DNA of 64,000 nucleotides, taken from assembly GCA_013339765.2 (NCBI GenBank), contig CM023454.1, forward strand, positions 59,783,860 to 59,847,859, read 5' to 3'. Source of the stretch: Haemaphysalis longicornis (Eukaryota; Arthropoda; Arachnida; Ixodida; Ixodidae). Both the position numbers and the translations under genes were made by a program. Each line of letters opens with the position of its first letter. Position 1 is the stretch's first letter. Shown piece after piece: positions 42,575-53,170 of this stretch. The notes under the pieces are model-generated. The model made no database searches. It saw only the letters and a program-made list of their open reading frames with translations, and was not told the origin of the DNA.

Positions 42575-42841
42575 TTACACATGACAGGAAATGAGGCTTA
42601 CAAAGTTAACATAAGATAAAAATTTAAAAATGCATTGTACAGAAACGATGGCATTTTCATCCAAAAACAAGGTGTAGCGGAATGTGTTGTGTGTATTTTT
42701 CATTGAAGTGTGTCTTGTGGTGTCGAGTGCCTCGCATGTGATGATATAGCGGACTACTGATGTGCCCACCCCACACTTGTTACACACGGGTCTTGGAGAG
42801 CTAGTGAACAGGTGTGATTGCGTTGCATGCGTGTGGCCCAT
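42575..42841 (-). pseudogene. LINE B C-terminal Cys/His segment
   Basis: An 88-codon frame beginning MGHTHATQSHLFTSSPRPVC, then NKCGVGTSVVRYIITCEALD. It corresponds to the conserved CxxCG-H-C cluster that closes ORF2 of RNase H-bearing LINEs; the His has become Arg (VVRYII for VxHILxxC). The 3' UTR follows. Confidence 0.6.
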
Positions 42842-43634
42842 CCGTAACCTTCACCAAGGTGGCTTCCGTGTGACTGTTGCGTTTGTCCAGAGTATATGGT
42901 CCCAAGTGTGCTTTTATTAGGTGTAACTTGTTTTTCTGCCAGTGCATTTCAGTCTACTTGCCATGTATTGCGACGGTGCTTTCTGATATATGGTTTGAGG
43001 TCAGTGCAGGGTACTGTTGCTATGTGCTGTGTAATTGTAAGTACAGCAGCAGCGGCCATCTGATCCGCGGTTGTATTACCGGATATTTAGGAGTGGCCAA
43101 GCACCCAGGCATAGTCAGTTCAAAATTCGAGGCATATTCAGGGATAATGGTCTTTAGGACGAGATTGATGACAGTTTTAGGTTAGTTTGTGGATGACAAT
43201 GCTTGCCCCGCACTCAACGAGTCGTTAAAAATGACAGACTTAGGGATGCTATGTTCAATGATATGGTTTTCAACAAGAAAACTGGCACACGCTTCCGCCG
43301 TAAAAATACTGGTGTTTATACTCACGGCTGTACTTGCAATATAATTGGGACCATCCGCAGCAAAGGACGCAGTTGATAATATTTTGAACGCATGGTTGTA
43401 AATTTCTGCACAGCGATATTTACCTTATAAATACAAGAAGTCCTTCAGAATGCCGCTTCTTTTAACTCGATTTTTTCTAATTATTTACAAATAAGTCACA
43501 TAGCACAAAACGAATTTGCCATGACAGTAAAAGCGTGCTAAGGTATGTTTTATAGGTATCCGGAAAAGAGATTGTCAGTTCAGACACCTGCTTTTTGAAT
43601 CTGAGGGAGAAAGGTGCAGAGATGGTTGGACAAT

Positions 43635-44600
43635 TTAAAAAGATCTGTCATGTGGAGGCATCGTTAAAAAAGTTTGGAAATGATGGTCATACAATGATAA
43701 AAGTTCAAAAGCATTTACTAGTAAACATAGGTTCGGTTCGCTGGTGCGATGAGCACAATTTGCCACACTCTGCATAAGTACTCTCGGCAGGGCTAGTACG
43801 AATTCGCCACACGAAAGGCGAAGCCCGAAGTGGAGTACTGGGTCGAGCATTTTGATTGCTCTTTTTGTTGCCGATCCATGAACTACACTTCCATAGTCCA
43901 AGGCAGATCTCACCAAACTGGAAAAAACAAGCAAAAGGAGTTGTTTGTCCGCACCGTACGATTGGTGTGGGAGGATATGAAGATGTTGATTGTTTCTAAG
44001 CATGTGTGTCTGAGCGGTTTAATGTGGGGAATGAATGTGCGCTTTTTATCTAGAACTACACAAAAAACTTGTGTACCTTTTTTTACGGGAATCAAATTGC
44101 ATTGAAGTTTATTATAAGGATCCGCGGAAATCCCGCGCCTTTTTGAAAATACGACACAGGTTCTTTTTGTAGGATTGAGGTTAAATCTATTTTGATCTGC
44201 CCAGCGAGCCATTTTATAAACGGCAAGCTGCAATTTGCGGCTTGCAAATGCACAGATTACGGGATTTTAAAGGTATCTGCGCATCGGCTACATACATAGA
44301 GTAACAGATTCTTCGAGGCAGTGCTTTACCTAGCGAGTTCGTCTACACAATAAACAATGTCCAGCTCAATACACCACCCTTAGGCACAACTTTTTTTGTA
44401 CATGAACCCTTAAAAATGCAGAAACTACTCTCACTCGAAACATTGTGTTAAACAAGTAGCTGTCAAGTATGTTGAACATGTTACCAGATATTCGAAAATA
44501 TTTCAAGTCAACGAGGACCCATAGCGTCATACCGTGTCATGTGCTTTGTCAATGTCAAAAAATATGGTCATGCAACAATGTTTGTGAACAAAGGTTCACT
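43635..44600 (-). pseudogene. LINE B reverse transcriptase and thumb
   Basis: Minus strand: motif A region MTIFFDIDKAHDTV at about 44580-44530; the YVDD-like site near 44290 reads LLYVADAQI with the first catalytic Asp lost; frame 44233-43910 has ARWADQNRFNLNPTKRTCVV, KKGTQVFCVVLDKKRTFIPH and IKPLRHTCLETINI; frame 44003-43635 has LVFSSLVRSALDYGSVVHGS and MLDPVLHFGLRLSCG. This aligns piece by piece with LINE A 40339-39820. Many stops. Confidence 0.75.
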
Positions 44601-45452
44601 TTATATAAGACTCTAAGGCGACAGATTCATCATTCGTAGGTCGCCCTGCACTAATCCTGCCTGGCAGCTCTCGAGCAGAACGGTGCACTCCTAAAAGTAC
44701 ACTAGCGTTGTGTTAGTTATATTCTCAAGAAGCTAGCACAGGCAGCTTTTCTGTGCGATCGGACGATAACTTGCTGGTAATGTGGGATCTTTTCACTCTT
44801 TAAGAAAGGTTACTAATATTGCTTCCCTCCAAGACATGGCTAGACGCCCCGAAAGCTATATCTTATTGTATAGGTGAAGAATTGTTTCTTTTGAGTCTGC
44901 ATGTATGTTTTGTATCATTATGTATGTAATGCTGTCTGCACCCGGAGCTGAAGGCTTCCAAGGGCTCAGGGCAGCCCTTTACTCATAAAGTGTAAATTCG
45001 CAGTACTAAGCAGAATTCGATTTGGTTTGGTGGTATAAGGGAATCTTTTCTGCAGATGCTTTGTGTTTCGTGAAAGTGTTTTTGTAGCGTGCAGAACTGG
45101 ACGCGTGTTGGAAGTTTTGTGCGAGTGTGTTCACCTGGTCTTCAAGACTGTCCCCTGTTGTGCTGACAAGGGGTAGGCTGTGTGTCTATTCTCCATTAAG
45201 TCTCCGTATTTGTGTCCATACCTTGTGTGTGTTTGCGAAACGTTTATAGAACGTGAGGAAGGCGCGCCAACTCTGGCTTTCCGCCTGACGGCGCACACGC
45301 TTCAATGTGCTTTTTACCGTTTAAAGGAGATGACATTCTGCGATGTGGGGTACCGACGGGGGATACCCCACGCCTTGTTCTGTGCCTCTCGCGCCCGCCT
45401 ACAGTCCTCATCCCACCACAGACGCCTTTTGTTTCGCGGGGTACCCGAGGCG

Positions 45453-46247
45453 TCAGGAAATGGCGTCGAGGGTATATGCCGTGATGAGTTGGGCTGCTTC
45501 CTTCACGCCAAAGTTTTTTATGGATGTGTGGTGTAGTTGAGATGTTTCTGTGAATGTACTCCAGTTTGCGTTTGATTCATCAAAGCTGTTGTGGGAAGAT
45601 GAACTGTTCAGGCCTTTACCTATATACATCAGTGAAATGGGGAAGTGGTCACTACCATATGGGCACTTGCCCAAATCCCACTCAAGACATGGAAACAGAA
45701 CTTTAGAACCCATAGCTAAGTCAAGATATGAGTATGTACTGTGTACTAAGGCATACTAAGTGGGCCGTTTTTTGTTGAAAAGGCCGGCTCCACTAGGATG
45801 TAAGAAACTTTTCTATCGGGCGACTTTGAGTATCCGCTCGGGAGGAGCCCCAAGGAGAGTTCCGCGCATTAGGGTCCCCCATGAGGATATATGGTTCGGG
45901 TAATTCAGGTCAACCATTGCCTCTAAATACCATGTCCGAAGTGTAAATTCAGGAGAGATGTGACTGAAGCATACCGTTATCAACCTATAAATAACATCGA
46001 ACACATTGGTACAGCCTCAAGGACAGTGTTTAAAGAGAGAGGGTGACATGCTAATGACAGCCGGGCGACACTGGAATGAATAGTGTGACAAGCCATCCCC
46101 GTCCTTTCTGAATACTATACAGCTAATTAAGAAATTTGTTTTCTTGGAGTGGACAAGAGGTTCTTCGAGACACATGATACTCTGCTGATTGGCATGCCAG
46201 ATCTCATACACATCGTGAAGATTTTTAGGAGTACTCTGCAGTTCCAT
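45453..46247 (-). pseudogene. LINE B endonuclease domain
   Basis: Frame 46247-46017 covers the N-terminal part (HANQQSIMCLEEPLVHSKKT, then TVFRKDGDGLSHYS); 46004-45813 the middle (TVCFSHISPEFTL, YLEAMVDL); 45713-45453 the end with WDLGKCPYGSDHFPIS, where the catalytic SDH triplet is intact. It nicks target DNA for target-primed reverse transcription. The catalytic Glu sits in the CLEE motif as in CLQET. Frames are shifted between segments. Confidence 0.78.
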
Positions 46248-46279
46248 TGAATGATCTTTTCTGTTCCATTATTTACATT

Positions 46280-47950
46280 TCAAAATAACTGGAGTGTGTG
46301 TGCATGTGTGTTGATGTGTTGTCTTTTGGGCCTGTGATACTGGGTATTTTCGGCCTTGCATACGGCTTGGACGTCGGAGGCAGGCGCCTTGCGCTGCGTC
46401 GCGGGTAGAAACAGCGCTACATCCATCTCGTCGTCAGATGTCGCAGGGGTACCGACGGACCGCGCCCCCTGGACCTGGCCCCGTTTCAGGGGACTGTTCT
46501 TTTGAGCCGCCCCCGCCGAGGGCGTCCAGGCGCCATAGGTGGCACGGGTGGTGCGGTGGCGGTGAAAGCTGGTGCGGGGTCTGTGGTGTCCATCCCTCAG
46601 CACCCTCTAGCGCACTAGAGGATGAGTATGTAGAGACTGGCGGCGCCGGTACAGACAGAAGTGGTTTCCACCACAACCACTACTGCCTCAGCGAGCGGTG
46701 CGGTGATGGGTTGGGTTGCTTGAGGCAACACAGCAGGAAATGGTGGTGGGAAGAGGTTAGACTCGATGAAATGGGTCCCTGTGGACACTAGACGCCGCCC
46801 TGGCACCCGGAGATCTGCGTCGGCGTACCTTTCTAGGCAGAAAGAGGCGAACCTCTTTGGCGGCTCTGGGAAGGCAAGGTTCTCAGCTACTTTCACCTTG
46901 AGGTTCTCCATCTCCTGTTTGAAATTCTCGCGTTTTCTAGAGTAGGCCTGCGGGATCCGTGGCAGTTAGCACACATGAGGGTTTGCGATGTGCAGTTGTA
47001 AGAAGGATGATCATGCTGGGCACACTTTACACACGTAATTCGGCCATTGCAGGACTTATAACTGTACAAAAACCACTGGCATTTAAATCACTAGCGCTGC
47101 TTGGGGAATGTATGGTCTGACGGCGCAACGTATGAAAACTGCATTTACTGATTCAGGAAATGTGGAATGGTCAAAAGTAATATAACAGGTTTTGTGGTGA
47201 TTGCCTTGTTATCTCAACAAATCATGATACGACTCACTGCTGTCACACCTTGATCTTTAGGCCATCCAACAGGTCGGTTTCAATTTTATTCATCATATCT
47301 GACTCAGAGATCACACCCTGGGAGCTATTAAGGCTGCTCTAGGGTGTGACACTCGTGTCCAGATCTGCGACGCGAGTTTGAGTAGAGATTTGTAGCTTGT
47401 CCTTCTTGTTTACTTCTACAAGAACATCTCCGGTTCTAAGTTTGTTGGATTTGTAAAACTTGATCAACAATGCCCTCAAAAAATTTCGAGATCAGAATGA
47501 CAGACATTATGTAAACGGGTTTCGATATGTCAACAGGTTTCAATAATAGAAACCTAAGCATTGTTGTCCCGCTTTGGGAAACTCGTAGTTGGCAATAAAC
47601 GATAGGATACTTCGGTGCGGTCCCTTTTAGGGGCCGATCTTTCGATTCGAAAAATTTGGTTACGATATAGCATATTATAAAAGCAGCTGAGGGGGGGGTA
47701 CTTTCTTCGTCAGCCTTACCCTGAGAGCTGAAGAGGTCCCGAAGCTCCCTGCCTGGTAAACAAATACGCAGTTCATCAGCCGGATGTTGACGTGGGCTGC
47801 CACGGCCACGGTTCGTAGTTTGTCCCCCTCCAACTATAAACACATCAGCCACGGTCTAATGCAGCTAATGTTATGGGCTCGGGGTCCGCAGCGTCGCCAA
47901 TACTGTCACCAAGATTCTTCAAGGTGCCACGTGCGTGGCCTTTTACAGAG
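46280..47950 (-). pseudogene. LINE B ORF1
   Basis: Minus-strand frame 47852-47436 holds the N-terminal region (LRICLPGRELRDLFSSQGKA), which matches the ORF1 copy at 53092-52835 (VCLPGWELQDLFSYQCKAAD). Between about 47100 and 46950 the Cys clusters CVKC with H and C, and CANC, form zinc knuckles. Frame 46911-46615 continues with MENLKVKVAENLAFPEPPKR, and 46603-46280 with the acidic C-terminus. ORF1 proteins of this group bind the element RNA. Confidence 0.65.
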
Positions 47951-48170
47951 AAGGAATAGTTTTTGTTTCTTTCTATATGTACGTTATTTGCTGTTGAAGT
48001 GGACACTACTATGTAGGTCGGTGTTCACCTGCCGCTAGAGAAATGGGCAAACAGCAGAGACAAAAGCGAAGTCAAGATGTGAATAACTGTTGTGTCCTAT
48101 GTTATTTGCTGATTGGTATTTGCTAAAAGGCATGCTCCCGATGATGTTAGAAAGTTTTTATTAGGGCGTC

Positions 48171-48287
48171 TATTGAGGAACTAGACCCGCCCCATGGCTC
48201 TGCTGAGGAACACTCTTTCATCCTCTTCTTTTCTCCTCCTGATGATAATCTCTACGTTGGCAAGCGGTTTTCCTTCTTTTCGCAATA
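48171..48287 (-). repeat. 3' LTR (117 bp) of the BEL-like element
   Basis: 117 bases, homologous throughout to 51302-51418, sharing 'ccatggctctgctgagga' and 'ctcctcctgatgatratctc'. Both copies happen to hold a plus-strand ATG frame with a hydrophobic start; since both sit in LTRs this is coincidental. Confidence 0.85.
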
Positions 48288-48465
48288 TCCTCCCAGCCCG
48301 CGACAGTGATGCATTACGAATAAAAAAGGCTTGATGAGAAAAAACAGGCTAGGAAAATACAATTCTAGTCAGTTCAGGAGCCTTCTTGGAATGTGCCTAG
48401 CCGTTTGGTCACCGTTCGTCAGCAGCCTAATTTTCCATCGGTGCTTTGACATCTGATGCTGCTTT

Positions 48466-48843
48466 CTAGTGACGGTCTTCGTTAGGATCGGCGATGAAGG
48501 TAGCGAAGCACTCTGTTGTGTTGCAGCAAAGAAAGTTCGGGCTGTCTTGCGTCGTCGTCTCGCATTGTCTCTGTCGGGATCGCACTTGTCTCAACCGAAC
48601 CACTTGTGTCTGAACACGACTTGTAAATGTGGAGGAACTAGTTGCCCCCCGCCGGACAGAATTGGCTCGTACCTTAGGCGAATGTCCACAAACTCTGCGT
48701 CTCGTCTTTAGTTTGGCAGTCCTTTTCTGTTTGCTAGGCTTCTCCCAAAGTCTTCGCCTCTTGTGCCGGTCCATGTCGGTGTTCATGGCATCACTGTTCG
48801 TGATCAGTAGCGTCGAAACAACGGGCTTTTGATAATCGTGCAC
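48466..48843 (-). pseudogene. BEL-like element 3' coding remnant, unassigned
   Basis: A 125-codon frame, Arg/Lys- and Thr-rich (KRRRLWEKPSKQKRTAKLKT), downstream of the gag segment and before the 3' LTR. I cannot match it to a pol domain. It may be a leftover of a deleted larger element or non-coding. Confidence 0.35.
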
Positions 48844-49447
48844 GTACTCTGTAGGTTCTCCTAAGCGTTCTTCACTCTTAGGGCAGTCTATCGGTGACCA
48901 CGGCGTAGCATGCGTGGAAGCGTCTAAGTCGCGTGCTGGCAGTGGGATGGTTTCCGTTCTTGTCTTGTTCGTTATGACTTATAGGTCTGAGCACTCAGAT
49001 ACCTTATTACGGGTGGCTGTAGAGGTAACCAACGAGCTCCATGATGGTTGGACGGGTGCGACTTGAGTGGTTGCCGAAGGTCTGTGTGGAACACTGTTCT
49101 TCGCGACATGCTGCGTGGTTATCTCTTTCGGGATCAAACTCATAGTGGATATCTTGTCACTAAGCAGCCACTTCGCGCGGAAAATCACATACAAGTATTT
49201 GTCAGATTCTTCATAACCTTTTTCGTAGTCTTCAATATCTGGGAGGTCCCGTACCTGTCTGTCAAGATTATTTATGTCGTCCAGCACTTCGGTAAGACAT
49301 TCGAAGAGGATTTTGGGCGTACTTATTCTCGGTGTTGGGGATTCCACAAGCTTGTCTGTTGTTCTGACGACTTTGGTTATCTTCGCACGGAGAGGGTCCC
49401 TCAGCTCTTTCAGTTCACGCACGGCCTCCCTGCGCTCAGTAGGCTTA

Positions 49448-51067
49448 AAGAGACACTGAAGTGATATGTAAACATTGCGGGATTACTTGCGCAATTTGTT
49501 AGTCCGGAATCCCCAGGCCATGTTTCGACCACCCTGGGCGCGTTTACGCGATTTTATTTAGTAGAAAAATAATTCGAAAATGCTGTCCTCCTCTCTTTAC
49601 GCTCGCCCATTTTCTGCGGCGTTTTCGTGTGACGTCAGGAGGGGATAAGCTGGCAATTGGCTGCGCTACTGCACGGCTCCCCGACCTTCAGACAGAGTCA
49701 GTCGGCCCAGCGTTTCGTCCGCCGGCCGCCGACGGGTCGTCGCAATTCGTTCGCTCAGTTGAAACGAAGCCAGGACACGTTTGTGAATGGTAGAATTTGC
49801 CTTTCTTTACTTGGTTAGTTTGTACACTGTATCTAGCTCCAAGTCAAGGTGGCTTCACACAAGCGCCGCACAAGCGCACATGCGACGCCTCGATGACTGG
49901 TAGGCCAGTAGGAAAATATAAGGCATCTTGAAGGCAGGAGAACAGTCAGCGAAGTCAATATAGGTACTAAGGAAATAAAATCAACTGATATTTTTACCGT
50001 ACAGCGTAAAACTAGGGTGCGGGAAGCACTTTTTTGCGCTGGGCGAACAAGCACAGCGGTCAGCAGCACGACTACGCATCTGCGAACGCTTTTTCGTCTA
50101 CGAAATGCAATTGCTAGACGTCAGCTATTGTGGAAAATCGGGCGACGCTTACTGCACGAGCGCAATACAAGAAATATTCACTGAAGCTGCTTGAAATGCC
50201 AAAACTAAAGAAAAGTGTAAGCTGGTTGTACAGCCAGCCGAGCCCGCTCCGTAGCCGAGCGGTCTGGTTTGCTAGGTATGCCACCGCAAGTGTTTTGCAA
50301 GTCACGAGTTCGAATCCCTGCGGGTACGTGCTTTTTTTTGTAAGGTAACTTTTTCTTTTTCCGCCGATGTTTTCTATATTGAGTTCACCTTTCTTTGGGC
50401 CGCAACGTTCATGGCTACGGGAACTAGTTCACAAAACGCGCGCAGGCTGGCACTGGCGCGCTAGCGAGTTCTCGTTGGCGTGCTGTTGCCATGAGCACCG
50501 ACTGCTTGCAGGCAGTGGGCCCAGGCCAGAATGAACAGACCCTTGGCCTGGTGCGAACACGCTTTTTATGACACAGGCATGAGGGAGGCAAGCTCCAAAT
50601 ATGAGGGAATAGCGCATGACATTTCGGGCGTCTGCGGGTACGCGGAGGGCGTTCATTCACTGCGTAGGTTTCGGCTAGTGAATGCTACGATTCCAATCCG
50701 TCCTAGGAGGCTTATCCTTATGCATTTTTACAGCTGACAACATGGCAGAAGCGCGGTACGATGATTACTGAGTTATTGAAAATGCCCATCCATCAACGCC
50801 AACGGTTGTGTTTTACAGAACAGAAACCGAAACCGAAACTTGTTTGGTTGCTTACCTTGGGCATCGTCTAATCACGGTGCCCGCTCCTCCTAACGTCACA
50901 GCTTTAGTTGGTGCGGCCGCCGCAAACCGCGCATGGTAGTTTTTCTTCTTTCGCGCTTTGTAAAATAATTACCGATTTGTCAACCGAATAAAAAGTGGGC
51001 TAATTTGAGCCAGTCTATGAAGTGCAAGCAAAAACGGGAGCTTGACAAATTCACTTCAGTGTCCCTT
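49448..51067. mobile_element. TA-flanked terminal-inverted-repeat element (MITE-like, 1620 bp)
   Basis: The ends read AAGAGACACTGAAGTGA (left) and, in reverse complement, AAGGGACACTGAAGTGA (right), flanked by TA on both sides (49446-49447, 51068-51069). This is consistent with a Tc1/mariner-type TA target. No transposase frame is visible, so it is non-autonomous. It holds a tRNA-like module at 50242-50325. Its insertion splits the gag of the BEL-like element, and the restored frame confirms the boundaries. Confidence 0.8.
50242..50325 (+). tRNA. tRNA-like sequence, class II, possibly Leu-type (pseudogene or SINE promoter)
   Basis: It has box A 'gtagccgagcgg', box B 'gagttcgaatcc', a six-of-seven paired acceptor (GCCCGCT with TGCGGGT), a long variable arm and an eight-T run at about 50331-50338 that would terminate RNA polymerase III. 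The anticodon stem is imperfect and would place TAG in a loop lacking U33. Its location in a MITE-like element suggests a tRNA-derived insertion rather than a functional gene. Confidence 0.4.
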
Positions 51068-51301
51068 TAGGTCCAGAGGGAGGGTCTTCTGTATACGGTG
51101 CTGCTGCCAGGACACTACCGGGTTCCCAGTGGTCGGTGCGGTGTGTCGAGCGGCCAGCCATTGGGGGAGCGCCGTTCGAGGGCAAGGCCCGCGGGATCAG
51201 GACGTCAAATGGTTTTCCGGGCCTCGCATGCCTCGGCGTCGCTGTGCCCCATTATCTCGTGTCCACCAGGCCGTTCCTCTCGGGTTTCACGGCACCAAAA
51301 A

Positions 51302-51418
51302 TATTGAGGAGCTAGACCCGCGCCATGGCTCTGCTGAGGACACCTCTTTCATCCTCTTCTTTTCTCCTCCTGATGATGATCTCTACTTTGGCAAGCGGTC
51401 TTCCTTCTTTTCGCAACA
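51302..51418 (-). repeat. 5' LTR (117 bp) of the BEL-like element
   Basis: 117 bases matching 48171-48287. The primer-binding site follows directly at 51301. Confidence 0.85.
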
Positions 51419-51905
51419 GTGTCCTCGATCAATTAGGCGAACTCTTTGGGGAAGAGCCCCGTAGTGAATTATGTGTATTGAGGTCGGCGAAATATTATTG
51501 GTTCAGGTAGTTCATCTATCAGGGCCCCAAACACAGTGCTCGATAGTTGGTAATCGGCAGGGATGTACAGGAACCATACCGTGAATAACCCATTATAAAT
51601 TATTCTTCGAATCGCGACAGCTTTTATTATGATGTTTAGGTGGGTGATGTGACAAGCTAGGGATTTTCGGGTCACTTAGGCCACACCACCTAAAGAATAA
51701 GTGCAACTGTGCCTGTGTTTTTGAAATACCAGGTAGCAATTAAAAATGGTATGTTTATTATTAGGGTGTGTTTTATGAAGACGCATCACATTGGGCTCAT
51801 GTAAATGAAGTATCTAAGACAAAGTAAAGAGATTTCTAATAAGGCCTCCATAGTTACATTGAATAATGGTTCCTGTTTTCATAATTTAAATTTTATAATA
51901 AATGG
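51419..51905 (-). pseudogene. LINE A endonuclease, N-terminal part
   Basis: In minus-strand frames: IIQCNYGG (for IIQWNCRG), LHEPNVMRLHKTH (for the CLQETH motif, Cys, Gln and Glu lost), GLFTVWFLYIPADYQLSSTV and FGALIDELPEPIIF just before the GDFN motif. At 51419 it is cut by the BEL-like element; the rest resumes at 48170 (FLTSSGACLLANTNQQIT). Aligns with LINE B 46247-45813. Confidence 0.75.
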
Positions 51906-51920
51906 TGTCTGTGCGCTTGT

Positions 51921-53092
51921 TCATATCACGACTTTTGTGGCTGTTATCCCGGAGTTGATATTTTGGGCTTCTATGTTGGTCTGGATGCTGGAGCCCGTTT
52001 CTTGAGGAAACGAGACGCCGCTCCGCCCTCTGCAGAGCTCCATCGGCGTGAATCCCCAGCCGGGAAAACTAAAATCTCTTTTGCGCCTTTTGGAAGGTGA
52101 TGTACTCGGTGACATTGATGTAATGATCAGCTTTTCCTTGTTGATAATTTAACAAGCGCTAGTGAACTCCGCGTTCGGCCCCCTATAATTTCACTTCAGT
52201 GAGCGTGTTAGATTAGATGATGTTGTGTCGCGCATTTTGAACAGGTTTTTCGTCCACGGAACAGTCTGTACCGTACCCGAACAGCTGGTACTTAAAAGAG
52301 CGCCGTGGTTTGGAGGTGTAGGAATGGATGGAGAACCGGGTAAAGGCTGTGTTTATATGTTGTAAAAGTACTGAGTGGTGAAAGGTCAGGAAGATGTGCT
52401 GGGTGGTAATTTCCTTTTCGTCTCTTCGGATAGTGATGCACTCATGCCCCAAAAGAGATATGTATTCGGTTAGTTCAGCAGATCTAGCTGCAGAGATCGA
52501 CACCCTGCGAGCTTATGAGGCGCCGGTGGGATGTGACCCTGATGTCCAGATCAACCATTCGAGTATGAGCTATAAGCTTTGTGGCTTGTTGCGTGTCGTT
52601 ACCTCGACAAGGACTTCTCTAGTCCTTTATTCTTTAGCTTTAAATGATGTTCCAGTTGTTACTTCAAGATATTTTGCGGTCAACTAGACTGATAGCGATG
52701 CAAGAGGGTGGGCTGCATTGAGGGATTATGACACCAAATTGAGATTAATAAAGCAGGTTCAGGAAAGCATAAGGTTGGCAAAGGAGGAAAAGACCGATGC
52801 GGATCCCTTTTCGAGTGCCATTTATGTTTGGGGGTTACACAATACCATACAGAGCAGTATAAAAGCCTCGGCTGGCGTTGCCTTCGTCTGCAGCCTTACA
52901 CTGATAGCTGAAGAGGTCCTGGAGCTCCCAGCCTGGTAAACAGACAGGGACACCATCCTGCGTATCTTGACCAAGGTTTCGACTGGTATCATTTGCGGTT
53001 TCTAACCCAACACCTGTGAACACATCGTCACGGTATGTTACAACTAATGTAAGAGGGCTCGGGGTCCGCACTGTCGCATATGCCGTCACCAT
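51921..53092 (-). pseudogene. LINE A ORF1
   Basis: Frame 53092-52835 matches the N-terminal region of LINE B ORF1 (VCLPGWELQDLFSYQCKAAD). Degenerate sequence to 52213 follows, then 52115-51921 with the basic C-terminus (SPSKRRKRDFSFPGWG). No intact zinc knuckle is legible; only CSKC near 52230 may be a trace. Stops are frequent. Confidence 0.6.
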
Positions 53093-53170
53093 GATTACTC
53101 AAGGTGCAAGTGCAGGGGGGCTCATGTCTTGTTGTACATTCGGTGACGGCTGCTATTTATTTCGTCTCGG

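Larger units (their letters stand above)
42425..48000 (-). mobile_element. LINE B, near full length, nested in LINE A
   Basis: A minus-strand LINE of the same family as LINE A: ORF1 from about 47950 to 46280 with zinc-knuckle Cys clusters at about 47100-46950, endonuclease 46247-45453, linker with QNKAWGIPRRYPT at about 45390, RT about 44600-43635, RNase H about 43300-43000, Cys/His segment 42841-42575, and a 3' end 'gccaaaaatacccaacgatc' with a short (CAT)n tail at about 42430. Its 3' end abuts the RT-proximal part of LINE A. Frames are broken throughout. Confidence 0.75.
48979..51161 (-). pseudogene. BEL/Pao-like gag, split by a TIR element
   Basis: The frame starts at the ATG at 51161, about 120 bases after the primer-binding site, and runs to 51070. 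It resumes at 49447 and continues to 48979. The second part contains RELKELRDPLRAKITKVV, DIEDYEKGYEESDKYLYVIF and RAKWLLSDKI, a charged helical region like the N-terminus of Pao-type Gag. Removing the inserted element with one copy of the TA duplication leaves a single reading frame across the junction. No capsid, zinc knuckle or pol domain follows. Confidence 0.65.
48171..51418 (-). mobile_element. Short BEL/Pao-like LTR retrotransposon in LINE A
   Basis: Two 117-bp LTRs (48171-48287 and 51302-51418), running TGTTGCG to CTCAATA in the minus orientation (the 3' copy starts TATTGCG). A primer-binding site TTTTTGGTGCCGTGAAACCC lies at 51301-51282 and a purine-rich tract GGGCTGGGAGGA adjoins the 3' LTR at 48299-48288. 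Flanks are GCGTC (48166-48170) and GTGTC (51419-51423), a 5-bp duplication with one mismatch. The surrounding LINE A endonuclease reads across when the element is removed. Only gag-like coding is present, so it is non-autonomous or internally deleted. A TIR element splits its gag. Confidence 0.82.
38262..53170 (-). mobile_element. LINE A, one RNase H-bearing LINE split by nested insertions
   Basis: Minus-strand pieces that together make one LINE: ORF1 53092-51921, endonuclease N-terminal part 51905-51419, endonuclease continuation 48170-~48030, RT and C-terminal domain 42424-39820, RNase H about 39400-38931, 3' Cys/His region and 3' UTR to ~38262. The gaps are filled by the BEL-like element (48171-51418) and LINE B (42425-~48000). 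The endonuclease reads from 51419 into 48170 once the BEL-like element is removed. About 20-30 residues around the SDHFP motif are missing at the LINE B junction. The alternative is that separate truncated copies lie side by side. Confidence 0.7.

Noticed and set aside
51325..51510. Plus-strand frame starting like a signal peptide (MALLRTPLSSSSFLLLMM), with a twin at 48201
   Set aside because: Both lie inside the paired 117-bp LTRs of the BEL-like element, so the similarity is LTR identity, not a secreted protein family. Beyond the LTR the frames diverge completely.
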